A DNA stretch of 64,000 nt from Candidatus Ribeiella danica (GTDB taxonomy: Bacteria; Chloroflexota; Chloroflexia; Chloroflexales; Roseiflexaceae), in assembly GCA_016717335.1 (NCBI GenBank), contig JADKFS010000008.1, positions 372,001 to 436,000 on the forward strand, written 5' to 3'. Below, in pieces: positions 51,020 to 59,063 of this stretch. Below the pieces are notes generated by a model. That model made no database searches and was not told the origin of the DNA. It was given only the letters and a program-made list of their open reading frames with translations. The stretch's first letter is position 1. Every line of letters begins with the position of its first letter. A program made the translations under genes and the position numbers.

Positions 51020-51226
51020 TTAGGACGCGGCGCCGTCCGCCACCGCCGCCAGGTTGTACAGGAACTCGCTGACGGTTCGCACGCGTGCGCAGATATCGGC
51101 GAGCGTCGCTCGATCGCGCGCATCCAGCGGCACGACATAGTGCGGATGATCGATCGCCGCGTCGAGCGGATCGCCGCGCAGGAGCCGCTCGGCAATCATC
51201 GGGTTGGCCGCCGCAAGCAAGACCAC
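51020..51226 (-). CDS. Small protein, 68 aa, NHLP-leader-like pattern
   Basis: Third gene of a minus-strand operon. I start it at GTG 51226, 19 bases after the DUF5317 stop, because the longer frame would overlap that gene out of phase. The pattern AAANPMIAERLLRGDPLDAAI…YVVPLDARDRATLADI…SEFLYNL resembles by eye the Nif11/NHLP-type leader fold (short helix, DPL.A, F/L, EF..L), but it has no core peptide with Cys/Ser/Thr. Function unknown. Confidence 0.6.
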   Translation of the reverse strand: MVLLAAANPMIAERLLRGDPLDAAIDHPHYVVPLDARDRATLADICARVRTVSEFLYNLAAVADGAAS

Positions 51227-51245
51227 GTGCGTGAGCGCGGGGCGG

Positions 51246-51824
51246 CTACTTTGCCCCCGTAGCGGCGGCGTGTGCCGCTCGGCCGAGGTCGGTTTGATCG
51301 ACAGTGTCAGCATTCGGCTGATCCTTTTTCGATTGATGGCTGAACAGCAGCCAATAGGCGATTCCGGCCACGATCAGCAGGTCGCCCGGGCTGGCGACGA
51401 TCGAGGCTGCGCCGATCGGCAGCACAATCCAGTCCGACAGCAGCCAGACCGGGCTCGCATGGACGACCACATCTTTCGAGTTCGCCAGCAGCGTGCCCGG
51501 CGCGAAGAGCTGGCCGATCGAGGCCAGCACGTCGGCGCGGATCGGCATCGAGCCGCCGTGATTGGCGATCGCCAGCAGGTTGAGCCCTATGCCGAGGGCC
51601 GCGACGAGCGCGCCGCGCACGGGCCAATTGGCGAGGCACCATACGATCGCCGCCGCAGCCGAGGCGGCGATCATACCGGGGAGCCTGGCGCCCAGCGCCA
51701 TCCCGAGCTGCGGCAGCGCCACAAGCGCCAGCAGCGGCCAGTAGCGCGGCGTCTCCGGCCGGCGCCAGAACGCCAGCCCGGCGCTGCAGATGGCGCCGAT
51801 CAACGAGATCGCAAGCAGAGCCAT
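51246..51824 (-). CDS. DUF5317-family membrane protein
   Basis: 192 aa from ATG 51824. About five to six membrane helices, with the conserved LLAIANHGGSMPIRADVL block, SKDVVVHASPVWLLSDWIVLP and a C-terminal charged tail. DUF5317 has no known function. Starts 4 bases after the stop of the small exported peptide, so it is co-expressed with it. Confidence 0.8.
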   Translation of the reverse strand: MALLAISLIGAICSAGLAFWRRPETPRYWPLLALVALPQLGMALGARLPGMIAASAAAAIVWCLANWPVRGALVAALGIGLNLLAIANHGGSMPIRADVLASIGQLFAPGTLLANSKDVVVHASPVWLLSDWIVLPIGAASIVASPGDLLIVAGIAYWLLFSHQSKKDQPNADTVDQTDLGRAAHAAATGAK

Positions 51825-51828
51825 CGCG

Positions 51829-51951
51829 CTACCGCTCGACACTGAGCGACGCGCCGCTGACTCCCGGCGGTCCATACGGCGCGGCCCCGGCCAGGAGAAG
51901 TGTGCCGGCAACCAGGGCAGCGATCAGCGCGCGCACGAGTCGAGTTTTCAT
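51829..51951 (-). CDS. 40-aa exported peptide
   Basis: MKTRLVRALIAALVAGTLLL then AGAAPYGPPG and VSGASLSVER. A basic start and a 15-residue hydrophobic core form a signal peptide, with probable cleavage near AGA/AP leaving about 17 residues. An excellent AAGGAGG lies seven bases before the ATG and there is no other frame with signals, so a real gene is likely. First gene of the peptide-DUF5317-small protein operon. A secreted signal or regulatory peptide is inference. Confidence 0.7.
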   Translation of the reverse strand: MKTRLVRALIAALVAGTLLLAGAAPYGPPGVSGASLSVER

Positions 51952-52385
51952 CAATGGCCTCCTTAACCTCTAGTTCACTAATATCTACTGGCACTATACC
52001 GGGCGCCGTGGACTTGCGGTTGACTTTCGGTGGACATGGCGGTCTGTTTTCGCGCTCCTTCTGTGGCGCTCGACGATCCATACCGTTTGCATCAGGAGGT
52101 GTCTGCAGCCCCCGCCCCTTCCTTTCAAGTGTAAGGTTGTTCCTGCAAAGCAGTTTGCTCGATAGATACCCCGCCCCCGCTCCCCCGCGGGGAGCGGGGG
52201 AGATCGTTCGTGGGTGTGGCGCGGCGGCAAAGCCGCCGCGCCACACCCACGAAAAAGAAACCTGCTCCCCTGCAGGGGAGCGGGCAGGGGGGAGCGGGCA
52301 AATAGCACGCTCGGTGCGATACATGAAGGCCGCGGAGCAAGTGGAGTAGGGATCGAAGCGGGGGAGCAGCCAGCCGCGCAGGCGC
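51952..52385. other. 434-base gap with family B hairpin
   Basis: Between the SARP/MalT gene and the peptide operon. Holds the family B hairpin, and a minus-strand TATAGT (51993-51998) that could be the peptide operon's -10 box. Confidence 0.5.
52160..52290. repeat. Hairpin element family B, copy 2
   Basis: Arms 52209-52228 and 52232-52251, perfect 20 bp (CGTGGGTGTGG…, loop AAA). Differs from copy 1 at two stem positions, each compensated on the other arm. Confidence 0.85.
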
Positions 52386-55300
52386 CTACGTGAGCGAGCG
52401 GAGGCGCTCGGCGGGGGCGCCAAGCGCCTGGAGGATCGCGATCGTCGCCGGCTCGGGGGAGGTGCCAAGCGTGCGCAGCGCGCCCTCGAGCTGGTCGAAG
52501 GTGGCGCTGACCAGGGCGTGGTTGCGCTGGCGCGCGGCGAGCCGCATCAGTTGTATGGCGGTCTCCTCGCGGCAGCCGTCGATCTCGAGGATGTGCTGGT
52601 AGTGCTGGATCGCCCGCTTCGGCTCGGCCCCCTCGATCTGACGCGCCAGCTGCTCAAGCGCGTCGAGGTAGCGCTGCTGCAGCAGCGAGCGGCGCCGGTC
52701 GACCCACAGCGCCGCGCTCGGCGCCGCCCCGGGCAAGAAGTCGCCGCGGTAGAGCGCGATAACCCGCTCCAGCTCCTGCCGAGAGCGCGCGCCGGCCGGC
52801 GCGCGCTCGAACGTCTGCGCATCATACTCGATCGCACCCCAGGGCGACTGGATCGAGCAGTGCCCGGAGCGCGCCGCCATCGCCAGCCCGGTCTGCTCGC
52901 GGATGCGCGCCAGCGCCTTGTGCAGCGCCGCCATCCGGATGTCGGTGTCGCCCCAGACCTCCTCCCACAGCCGCTCGACGGTCAGGCCCGACTCGCCGGC
53001 GTCGAGCAGCCGGACCAGGATCGTCCGGTGGAGCGGCGAGAGCTCGCACGGAGCGCCATCCACCAGGCAGGTGAAGCTCCCCAGCGTGGTGACCTGCCAG
53101 CGAATGGTCGTGGGGATGTTGGTGGTCGCGAGGATGCGGACGGCCAGCGGCGACGACGCGGCCGCCGCGACAAAGATCGGCTGATGCGCCAGGACAAGGT
53201 GGCGGATGAGGGCCTCGGGGAGTTCGGCCGCGCGCTCCTCGAACGCGCGCCACAGCGGGGCGGCCTGCTCCCAGCCGTAGCGCTCGAAGTCGAGGGTGGC
53301 CTGAAGCAGCGCGAGATAGGCCCGATCGACTGCGGCCAGCGCGCCCTCTGCCGCGCCGGCGATCGCGGCCAGGCCGGCCTGCCGGGAGCGATCGGCGCCG
53401 GGGCGCTGGAGCAGCAGCGCCTGAGCTAGCGCGGTGCGGCCGCAAACGTCGGGCGGGCCGGCCTCCCAGCCGGCGGCGAGGGCCTGCTGCCACTGCTGCG
53501 CCACGTCGGGGTCCCCGAGCAGCGCTGCGGCCCACAGCACCCCGGCCGCGGCGGCGGCGGCAGACCCGGTGACATCGGTGCGCTCGGCCAGGACGTGCGC
53601 CTCCTGAAAGCAAGCGAGCGCCTGGTCAAGATTTCCCTCGACCAGCTCGAGGTCGCCCATGCCAAGGCAGAGGTAGATCTCCTCGCGCCTGCGGCCCTGC
53701 TGCCGGGCGATCTCGAGGCCCGTCTCGAGCGCGCGGCGCGCCTCGGCATACTGGCCGCTCTCCAGGGCCAGGGTGCCCAGGTTGTTGAGCGTCATCGCGC
53801 GCCGCCCCTGGTTGCCCGAGGCCTGCCAGCACGCGTCGGCCCGCTTCAGGTAGCGCAGGGCGGTCGGCCGATCGCCCTGGGTCGCGTAGGCCCAGCCCAG
53901 ATTGTCGGCGATCATCGCCAGCCGGATGGGGATGTCGGCCGAGGCGACCGCGCCAGGCGTCAGCGCCTGCGCGGCCTCGAGCGCGGCGATCGCGGCCGGG
54001 ATCTCGCCCGCCAGCGTGTGCATCCGGCCGATCGTCAGGTGGTACTCAAGCCGCAGCCGGGGCGGCAGCGCCACGCCCGCCAGCTCCGCCAGCAGCGGCC
54101 GAACCTCGGCCTGGCGCCCCTGCAGCATCAGCATCTCGGCGTGGAGGATCGCCGCCTCCCAGCCGACCAGCTCGTCGCCGATCGTCTCGGCCAGGCGCAG
54201 CGCCAGCTCGGCGCGCTCCCACAGCGAAAGATCCTCGTAGACGCGCACCTGCGCGAGCAGGAGGTCGGCCGGCAGAATCCGCCCGCGGCCGGCCCGGCCC
54301 AGGTAGCCCCCCAGCCGCTCGAAGCACGCCAGCAGCGTATTCTGGCGCGAGCGCTGGCGCAGGCGCGGGATCGCCTGGCGCAGCAGGTCGATCGCCCGAT
54401 CCTCGGCCCCGGCGTCCAGAAAGCAGTCGAGCGCGCGATCGAGATCATCCTCGTCGCAGTACTGCTGCGCGGCGCGCAGCAGCAGCTCGCGCTCGCGCAC
54501 CGGGTCGTGGCCCAGGCGCGCGCGGAGGAACGCCCGGAACAGGCTGTGGTATGCTAGAAACGGGCCTTTGTGCGAGACAAACAGGCCGCGGCGGGTGATC
54601 TCGGCCAAAAACGCCGCCGAGTCGTGCGCGCCGCGCAGCATATTGCAGCGCTGGGGCGAGAGGTCATCGAGCACGCTGGTGTCTTCCAGGAAGCGCTGCA
54701 GCGCCGGGGCGAGCGGGGCGATGATCTGCTCGGCGAAATAGGCGTAGACCTCGCTGGTGCCAGCCTCGGCCAGGCCCGCGGCGTCGGGCGGGCCATCTGG
54801 TATCGGCCCATGGCCCTCGGAGCGGGCCTGGTCGAGCGACAGCACGATCCCGGTGACCCAGCCGCTCATGCGCGCCGCCAGCTGCTCGGCGCCCTCGTCG
54901 GAGATCGCGCCCCCGCCGCACGCGGCCAGCCGCTGGACCTCGGCCGCGCTCCAGCGCAGCACCGCGTAGTCGAAGAACATCGCGCGGCGCTGGGCCGTCA
55001 GGCGCGCGATGCCGCGCAGATTCGGCAGCATGCGCGACGCGAGCACCAGGTGGCAGCTGGGGGCGTACTCGGCGATCCGGGAGAGGAGCTCGAAGATCAG
55101 CTCCATGCCCGGGAGCACCGCGATCGTATCATCCTCCAGGGTATGGTAGTCGTCGAGGACGAGCACGAACGGGCGCGGCGCCGCGGCGACCGCCAGCGCG
55201 GTGGACTGGAACAGGTCGGGCAGACCCTGCGGCGTGGTCCCATCGAGCTGCCCGGCGATCGCCGCGGCGCCCGGCACGCAGCCGTCGAGCGCGTGCAGCA

Positions 55301-55544
55301 GGTAGTCGAGGAACTGGCGCGGGTCACGGTCGGCGCTGTCGAGGGTATACCAGGCGATCGGCAGGGCCGCACGCGCCGCCCACTGCGCCAGCGCGGTCGT
55401 CTTGCCCCAGCCGGCTAGCGCGGCCAGCGCGACGACCTGCTTGGTCGTGATCGCCTGATCGAGCCGATCCAGCAGATCGGCGCGATCGACAAGCGGGTAG
55501 GCGGCGGATGGGATGCTTAGCTTGTGTAAGAAACGCAGCGTCAT
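52386..55544 (-). CDS. SARP/MalT-type ATPase transcriptional regulator with BTAD C-terminus
   Basis: 1052 aa. STAND ATPase: Walker A ALAGWGKTTALAQW (about residue 43), Walker B FVLVLDDYHTL, then the MalT-like SCHLVLASRMLPNL and LRWSAAEVQRLA segments. Middle ~400 residues are TPR (…GNQGRRAMTLNNLGTLALESGQYAEARRALETGL). The C-terminal end is a winged helix (TTLGSFTCLVDGAPCELSP…LTVERLWEEVWGDTDIRMAALHKALARIRE) and BTAD. Such proteins switch genes on after ligand-induced ATP-driven oligomerisation. Ligand unknown. Directly upstream of the peptide/DUF5317 operon in the same orientation. Confidence 0.93.
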   Translation of the reverse strand: MTLRFLHKLSIPSAAYPLVDRADLLDRLDQAITTKQVVALAALAGWGKTTALAQWAARAALPIAWYTLDSADRDPRQFLDYLLHALDGCVPGAAAIAGQLDGTTPQGLPDLFQSTALAVAAAPRPFVLVLDDYHTLEDDTIAVLPGMELIFELLSRIAEYAPSCHLVLASRMLPNLRGIARLTAQRRAMFFDYAVLRWSAAEVQRLAACGGGAISDEGAEQLAARMSGWVTGIVLSLDQARSEGHGPIPDGPPDAAGLAEAGTSEVYAYFAEQIIAPLAPALQRFLEDTSVLDDLSPQRCNMLRGAHDSAAFLAEITRRGLFVSHKGPFLAYHSLFRAFLRARLGHDPVRERELLLRAAQQYCDEDDLDRALDCFLDAGAEDRAIDLLRQAIPRLRQRSRQNTLLACFERLGGYLGRAGRGRILPADLLLAQVRVYEDLSLWERAELALRLAETIGDELVGWEAAILHAEMLMLQGRQAEVRPLLAELAGVALPPRLRLEYHLTIGRMHTLAGEIPAAIAALEAAQALTPGAVASADIPIRLAMIADNLGWAYATQGDRPTALRYLKRADACWQASGNQGRRAMTLNNLGTLALESGQYAEARRALETGLEIARQQGRRREEIYLCLGMGDLELVEGNLDQALACFQEAHVLAERTDVTGSAAAAAAGVLWAAALLGDPDVAQQWQQALAAGWEAGPPDVCGRTALAQALLLQRPGADRSRQAGLAAIAGAAEGALAAVDRAYLALLQATLDFERYGWEQAAPLWRAFEERAAELPEALIRHLVLAHQPIFVAAAASSPLAVRILATTNIPTTIRWQVTTLGSFTCLVDGAPCELSPLHRTILVRLLDAGESGLTVERLWEEVWGDTDIRMAALHKALARIREQTGLAMAARSGHCSIQSPWGAIEYDAQTFERAPAGARSRQELERVIALYRGDFLPGAAPSAALWVDRRRSLLQQRYLDALEQLARQIEGAEPKRAIQHYQHILEIDGCREETAIQLMRLAARQRNHALVSATFDQLEGALRTLGTSPEPATIAILQALGAPAERLRSLT

Positions 55545-55703
55545 GGGTGCTCGGCTGGACGCGCGGCATTGGCCGGCTCAGAGGTGAGCAGGGGCCAGGC
55601 AGCGCAGCACAGTGTCATACATGCTCCGCTATCGCCACAAGACTGACGTGAACGCTCTAATTTCAGTATAGCATAGGGTTCGCGACTGTGCGTCGTACGT
55701 GGG

Positions 55704-55941
55704 GCTGCGCGCCCCCCTGCCCCCGCGGGCTGCGCACCCTCGTCCCCGTTACCGGGCGGCACCCCAGAACTTGTCGGGGGGCTGCGCGCCCCCCTGCCCC
55801 CGCGGGCTGCGCGCCCTCGTCCCCGTTACCGGGCGGCACCCCAGAACTTGTCGGGGGGCTGCGCGCCCCCTGCCCCCGCGGGCTGCGCGCCCTCGTCCCC
55901 GTTACCGGGCGGCACCCCAGAACTTGTCGGGGCTGCGCGCC
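55704..55941. repeat. 77-bp tandem repeat (minisatellite)
   Basis: Units start GCTGCGCGCC at 55704, 55781, 55858 and 55932 (spacings 77, 77, 74), with CTCGTCCCCGTTACCGGGCG and AACTTGTCGGGG in each. No spacers, so not CRISPR. Confidence 0.92.
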
Positions 55942-56066
55942 CCCCTGCCCACGCGGGCGGGGGTGGGCCGCCACCCCCGCCGCCCCCCGGCCGGGGCTTC
56001 GCCCCTGGACCCCAAAAGAATGCCGCCTCGGTTGCGATGCTTGGCGCGCATGCCCAGCTGAATCCA
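55932..56066. repeat. GC-rich element family C, copy 2
   Basis: Same orientation as the copy at 16.3 kb: CCCCGGCCGGGGCTTCGCCC, CTGGACCCCAAAA, then CATGCCCAGCTGAATCCACG. Confidence 0.8.
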
Positions 56067-56090
56067 CGCGCGGCGCAGTCAGCCGCTACG

Positions 56091-56165
56091 CACGAACGAG
56101 CTGCCGTTGTGATGCCATCCGCCGTACGGCCGACTGGCTCCTGCCGACTGCCCACTGCTATAGGC
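56091..56165. repeat. Dispersed element family F, copy 2
   Basis: CACGAACGAGCTGCCGTTGT…GATGCCATCCG…GACTGCCCACTGCTATAGG, matching 25222-25281 with a 15-base insertion. Confidence 0.75.
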
Positions 56166-56291
56166 ATGTGCCACGATGTATGAAACTGAGAAGGTATCAC
56201 TTGCCGGAGGAGGCTGGGGGAACCGGCGCCCAAGTGTAAGGGCGGCTCGCGAGCCGCCCCAACCGGGGGTCGGGGGGCTGCGCCCACCGAG

Positions 56292-56942
56292 TCAGGCGGG
56301 CGCGGCGCCGCTTCGCAGCCCGAGCCGCTCGGCCGAGTCGCGCAGCGCCAGGATCACCTGATGGATCAGATCGTCGAGCGGGCGGCCGAGCTCGTCGGCG
56401 CCGCGCGCGATGTCGTCGCGGCTGACCGCGCGCGCGAACGCTTTGTCCTTCATCTTCTTCTTGACGCTGCCGACGTCGACGTCGTCGAGGCTCTTGCTCG
56501 GCCGCACCAGCGCGACGGCGATCACAAAGCTCGACAGCTCGTCCACCGCGACGAGCGTCTTCTCCATCGGGGTCTCGGGCGGCACCCCACTGTAGTCGGC
56601 GTGCGCCAGGATCGCCCGGCAGATCTCCTCGCCCCAGCCGTGCTCGCGCAGGTGCGCCACGCCGTAGAAGGGGTGGCCGGGCAGCTCCCGCGGCGCCGGC
56701 TCTCCGGCGATCAGCGCGCGCGAGAGCGCGGCGATCTGCGGATCAGCGGCGGGCATGTGCGGGTAGCGCTCATAGTCGAGGTCGTGCAGCAGGCCAACCG
56801 CGGCCCACAGGTCGTCGTCGCCGCCGTGCAGCCGCGCAAAATGGCGCATCGACGCCGCGACGGCGTAGCAGTGCTTGCGAAGCTGCTCGCTCTGCACCCA
56901 CTCGTGCAGCGTCTCGAGCGCCCGATCGGTGTAGGTCGCCAT
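56292..56942 (-). CDS. HD-domain protein
   Basis: 216 aa. HD phosphohydrolase fold: KHCYAVAASMRHFARLHGG (first His), VGLLHDLDYERYP (HD), AILAHAD and the last Asp in VAVDELSSF. Metal-dependent phosphohydrolase; substrate (nucleotide or other) unknown. Last gene of the heat-shock run; the gap to rlmB is a CTCC octamer hairpin. Confidence 0.88.
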   Translation of the reverse strand: MATYTDRALETLHEWVQSEQLRKHCYAVAASMRHFARLHGGDDDLWAAVGLLHDLDYERYPHMPAADPQIAALSRALIAGEPAPRELPGHPFYGVAHLREHGWGEEICRAILAHADYSGVPPETPMEKTLVAVDELSSFVIAVALVRPSKSLDDVDVGSVKKKMKDKAFARAVSRDDIARGADELGRPLDDLIHQVILALRDSAERLGLRSGAAPA

Positions 56943-56970
56943 ACTCCCTCCCCTCTCGACTCATACACTA

Positions 56971-57047
56971 GACAAGGAGACAAGGAGACAAGGAGACGAG
57001 GAAAGCATGTCTCCCTATCTCCTTGTCTCCCCGTCTCCCCGTCTCCG
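56971..57047. repeat. STRR-like octamer hairpin (AGACAAGG / TCTCCTTG words)
   Basis: AGACAAGG x3 and AGACGAGG face TCTCCCTA-TCTCCTTG-TCTCCCCG-TCTCCCCG. The second arm encodes the last residues of RlmB (RRRGDGETRR). Confidence 0.92.
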
Positions 57048-57779
57048 AACCCGCCACGCGTGGTACAGCGCGATCGAGCCGGCCACCGCGGCGTTCAGCG
57101 AGGCGATCTGGCCGGACATCGGCAGCTTGACCAGGAAATCGCAGCGCTCGCGGGTCAGCCGGGCCAGGCCGGTGCCCTCGGCGCCGATCACCAGCGCGAG
57201 CGGCAGATCGAGGTCGGCGCGGTCGTACTCCTGGGCTCGCTCGTCGTCCTCGACCCCGACGACCCACACGCCGGCTTTTTGCAGCTCGGCGATCGTCTGG
57301 GCCAGGTTGCCGACCACCACGATGCGCAGGTGCTCGGTCGCGCCCGAGGAGGCGTTGACCACAGCGGGCGTGATCTCGGCGGCGCGCCGGCCGGGCAGCA
57401 CCACCCCGTGCGCGCCGACGATCTCGGCGGTGCGCAGCAGCGTGCCGACGTTCTGCGGGTCCTGCAGGTGGTCGAGCAGCAGCAGCAGCGCCGGCTCGCG
57501 GCGCTCCTCGGCCAGCGCCAGGCAGTCGTCCAGCTCGGCGTAGGGGTAGTCGCCGCACTCCAGCACGACGCCCTGGTGGTTCGCCTCGCGCAGCCGCCGG
57601 TCGAGCTCGTGCCGGTCGACCCGGTCGATCGGCACGTCGGCGCGCTCGGCCAGCTTGACCACCTCGCCCAGCGTGCCGGCCTCCTGCGCGCCCGCGGAGA
57701 TCTGCAGGCGCTGAAAGGTGCGGCGGCGCGCGCGCAGCGCCTCGCGAACAGCGTTGCGGCCGTAGAGTAGATCTGCCAT
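57015..57779 (-). CDS. rlmB: SPOUT 2'-O-ribose rRNA methyltransferase (RlmB/TrmH type)
   Basis: 254 aa. N-terminal substrate-binding part LLYGRNAVREALRARRRTF, then SPOUT motifs: LLLDHLQDPQNVGTLLRTAE (motif 1), ALVIGAEGTGLARL (motif 2) and LPMSGQIASLNAAVAGSIALY (motif 3 knot). Likely methylates 23S rRNA G2251, though TrmH-family relatives differ. C-terminal tail is repeat-derived. Encoded after dnaJ on the same strand. Confidence 0.9.
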   Translation of the reverse strand: MADLLYGRNAVREALRARRRTFQRLQISAGAQEAGTLGEVVKLAERADVPIDRVDRHELDRRLREANHQGVVLECGDYPYAELDDCLALAEERREPALLLLLDHLQDPQNVGTLLRTAEIVGAHGVVLPGRRAAEITPAVVNASSGATEHLRIVVVGNLAQTIAELQKAGVWVVGVEDDERAQEYDRADLDLPLALVIGAEGTGLARLTRERCDFLVKLPMSGQIASLNAAVAGSIALYHAWRVRRRGDGETRR

Positions 57780-57795
57780 TCTGTTTCCTTTACGC

Positions 57796-57857
57796 CGCAG
57801 AACCGCGGAACCGCAGAACCGGCGCTTGGTCCTACGGTTCCGCGGTTCTGCGGTTCA
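57796..57857. repeat. STRR-like octamer hairpin (GCAGAACC words)
   Basis: GCAGAACC-GCGGAACC-GCAGAACC faces GGTTCCGC-GGTTCTGC-GGTTCAG. Confidence 0.92.
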
Positions 57858-57858
57858 G

Positions 57859-58980
57859 TTAGAGTCCCAGCGCGCTGCGCAGCCTGCCGAAGAAGCCCTC
57901 GTCCTGCTGCCCGCCGATCGGCTCGGCGTCGAGCGATTTCTCCAGCTCCTGGAACAGGCGGCGCTGCTGCTCGGTGAGCCGCGTCGGCACGACCACGCGC
58001 GTGACGACCACCTGGTCGCCGCGGCCGCTGCCGCGCAGGAACGGCACGCCCTTGCCGCGCAGCCGGAAGGTCGCGCCGTTCTGCGTGCCGGCCGGGATGC
58101 GCAGGCGCTCGGCGCCGTCCACCGTCGGCACATCCAGCTCGTCGCCCAGGGCCGCCTGCGCGACGTTCAGCGGCAGCTCGATCAGAATGTCGTTGCCCTC
58201 GCGCACGAAGTACTGGTGCGGCTGGACGTCGAGCGCCACGTAGAGATTACCATGCGGCCCGCCGCGCGGCCCCGGCTCGCCCTCGCCGCTGATCCGGATC
58301 TGCGAGGCGCCATCCACGCCGGCCGGTATCTTGACCTTCAGGCTGCGGCTCTGGCGCACGCGCCCCTCGCCGCGGCACTCCTTGCACGGGATGGCGATCA
58401 CCGTCCCCTCGCCGCGACACTGGTCGCAGGTCGTCACGGTGACCATGTTGAAGATCGGGGCGCGCTGGCGGATCTCGCCGAGGCCGCCGCACTTCGGGCA
58501 GCGCACCGGGTCGGTGCCCGGCTCGGCGCCGCTGCCGCGGCAGGATGGGCAGGTCTCCAGCCGGCGGAACTCGATCTCCTTCTCCGCGCCGAAGATCGCC
58601 TCTTCGAAGCTGATCGGCAGCGTGTAGCGCAGGTCGGCGCCGCGCTGCGGGCCGCGCTGGGACTGGCGCTGCCCGACCGAGCCGCCGAAGAACGCCTCGA
58701 AGATGCTGCCGAACGGGTCGGCGCCGCCGCTGAACGGGTCGAAGCCAGGCGAGCCGCTCAGGCCGCTGTGGCCGAAGCGATCGTACATCGCGCGCTTCTC
58801 AGGGTCCGAGAGCACCTCGTTCGCCTCGTTGATCTCCTTGAACATCGCGTCGCCGCCCGGCTCTTTGTTGACGTCGGGGTGATACTGCCGCGCCAGCCGC
58901 CGGAATGCCTTCTTGATCTCGTCTTGAGATGCGTTCCGCGAGACCCCCAGGACCTCGTAGTAGTCACGCTTTGCCGCCAT
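57859..58980 (-). CDS. dnaJ: DnaJ (Hsp40) co-chaperone
   Basis: 373 aa. J domain with HPD in RLARQYHPDVNK, Gly/Phe-rich stretch, four zinc repeats (CPSCRGSG, CPKCGGLG, CDQCRGEG, CKECRGEG) and the C-terminal substrate domains. Stimulates DnaK ATPase. Third of the chaperone genes in the operon. Confidence 0.97.
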   Translation of the reverse strand: MAAKRDYYEVLGVSRNASQDEIKKAFRRLARQYHPDVNKEPGGDAMFKEINEANEVLSDPEKRAMYDRFGHSGLSGSPGFDPFSGGADPFGSIFEAFFGGSVGQRQSQRGPQRGADLRYTLPISFEEAIFGAEKEIEFRRLETCPSCRGSGAEPGTDPVRCPKCGGLGEIRQRAPIFNMVTVTTCDQCRGEGTVIAIPCKECRGEGRVRQSRSLKVKIPAGVDGASQIRISGEGEPGPRGGPHGNLYVALDVQPHQYFVREGNDILIELPLNVAQAALGDELDVPTVDGAERLRIPAGTQNGATFRLRGKGVPFLRGSGRGDQVVVTRVVVPTRLTEQQRRLFQELEKSLDAEPIGGQQDEGFFGRLRSALGL

Positions 58981-58997
58981 ATGTCCCTCTGTGAGGC

Positions 58998-59062
58998 CTG
59001 GAGCTTGGGGCTTGGGACTAGCTTTAAAACACTAGACCCAAGTCCCAAATCCCAAGTCCCTG
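58998..59062. repeat. STRR-like heptamer hairpin (GGCTTGG / CCCAAGT words)
   Basis: GAGCTTG-GGGCTTG-GGACTAG faces CTAGACCCAAGTCCCAAATC; ends two bases before the dnaK stop codon. Confidence 0.88.
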
Positions 59063-59063
59063 G

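Larger units (their letters stand above)
55545..56291. other. Repeat-rich gap, no gene
   Basis: Contains a 77-bp minisatellite, a family C element and a family F element. A short frame from 56176 (MYETEKVSLAGG…) has no support. Confidence 0.6.

Noticed and set aside
55704..55941. Possible CRISPR array
   Set aside because: Units are contiguous with no variable spacers, and no cas gene is near.
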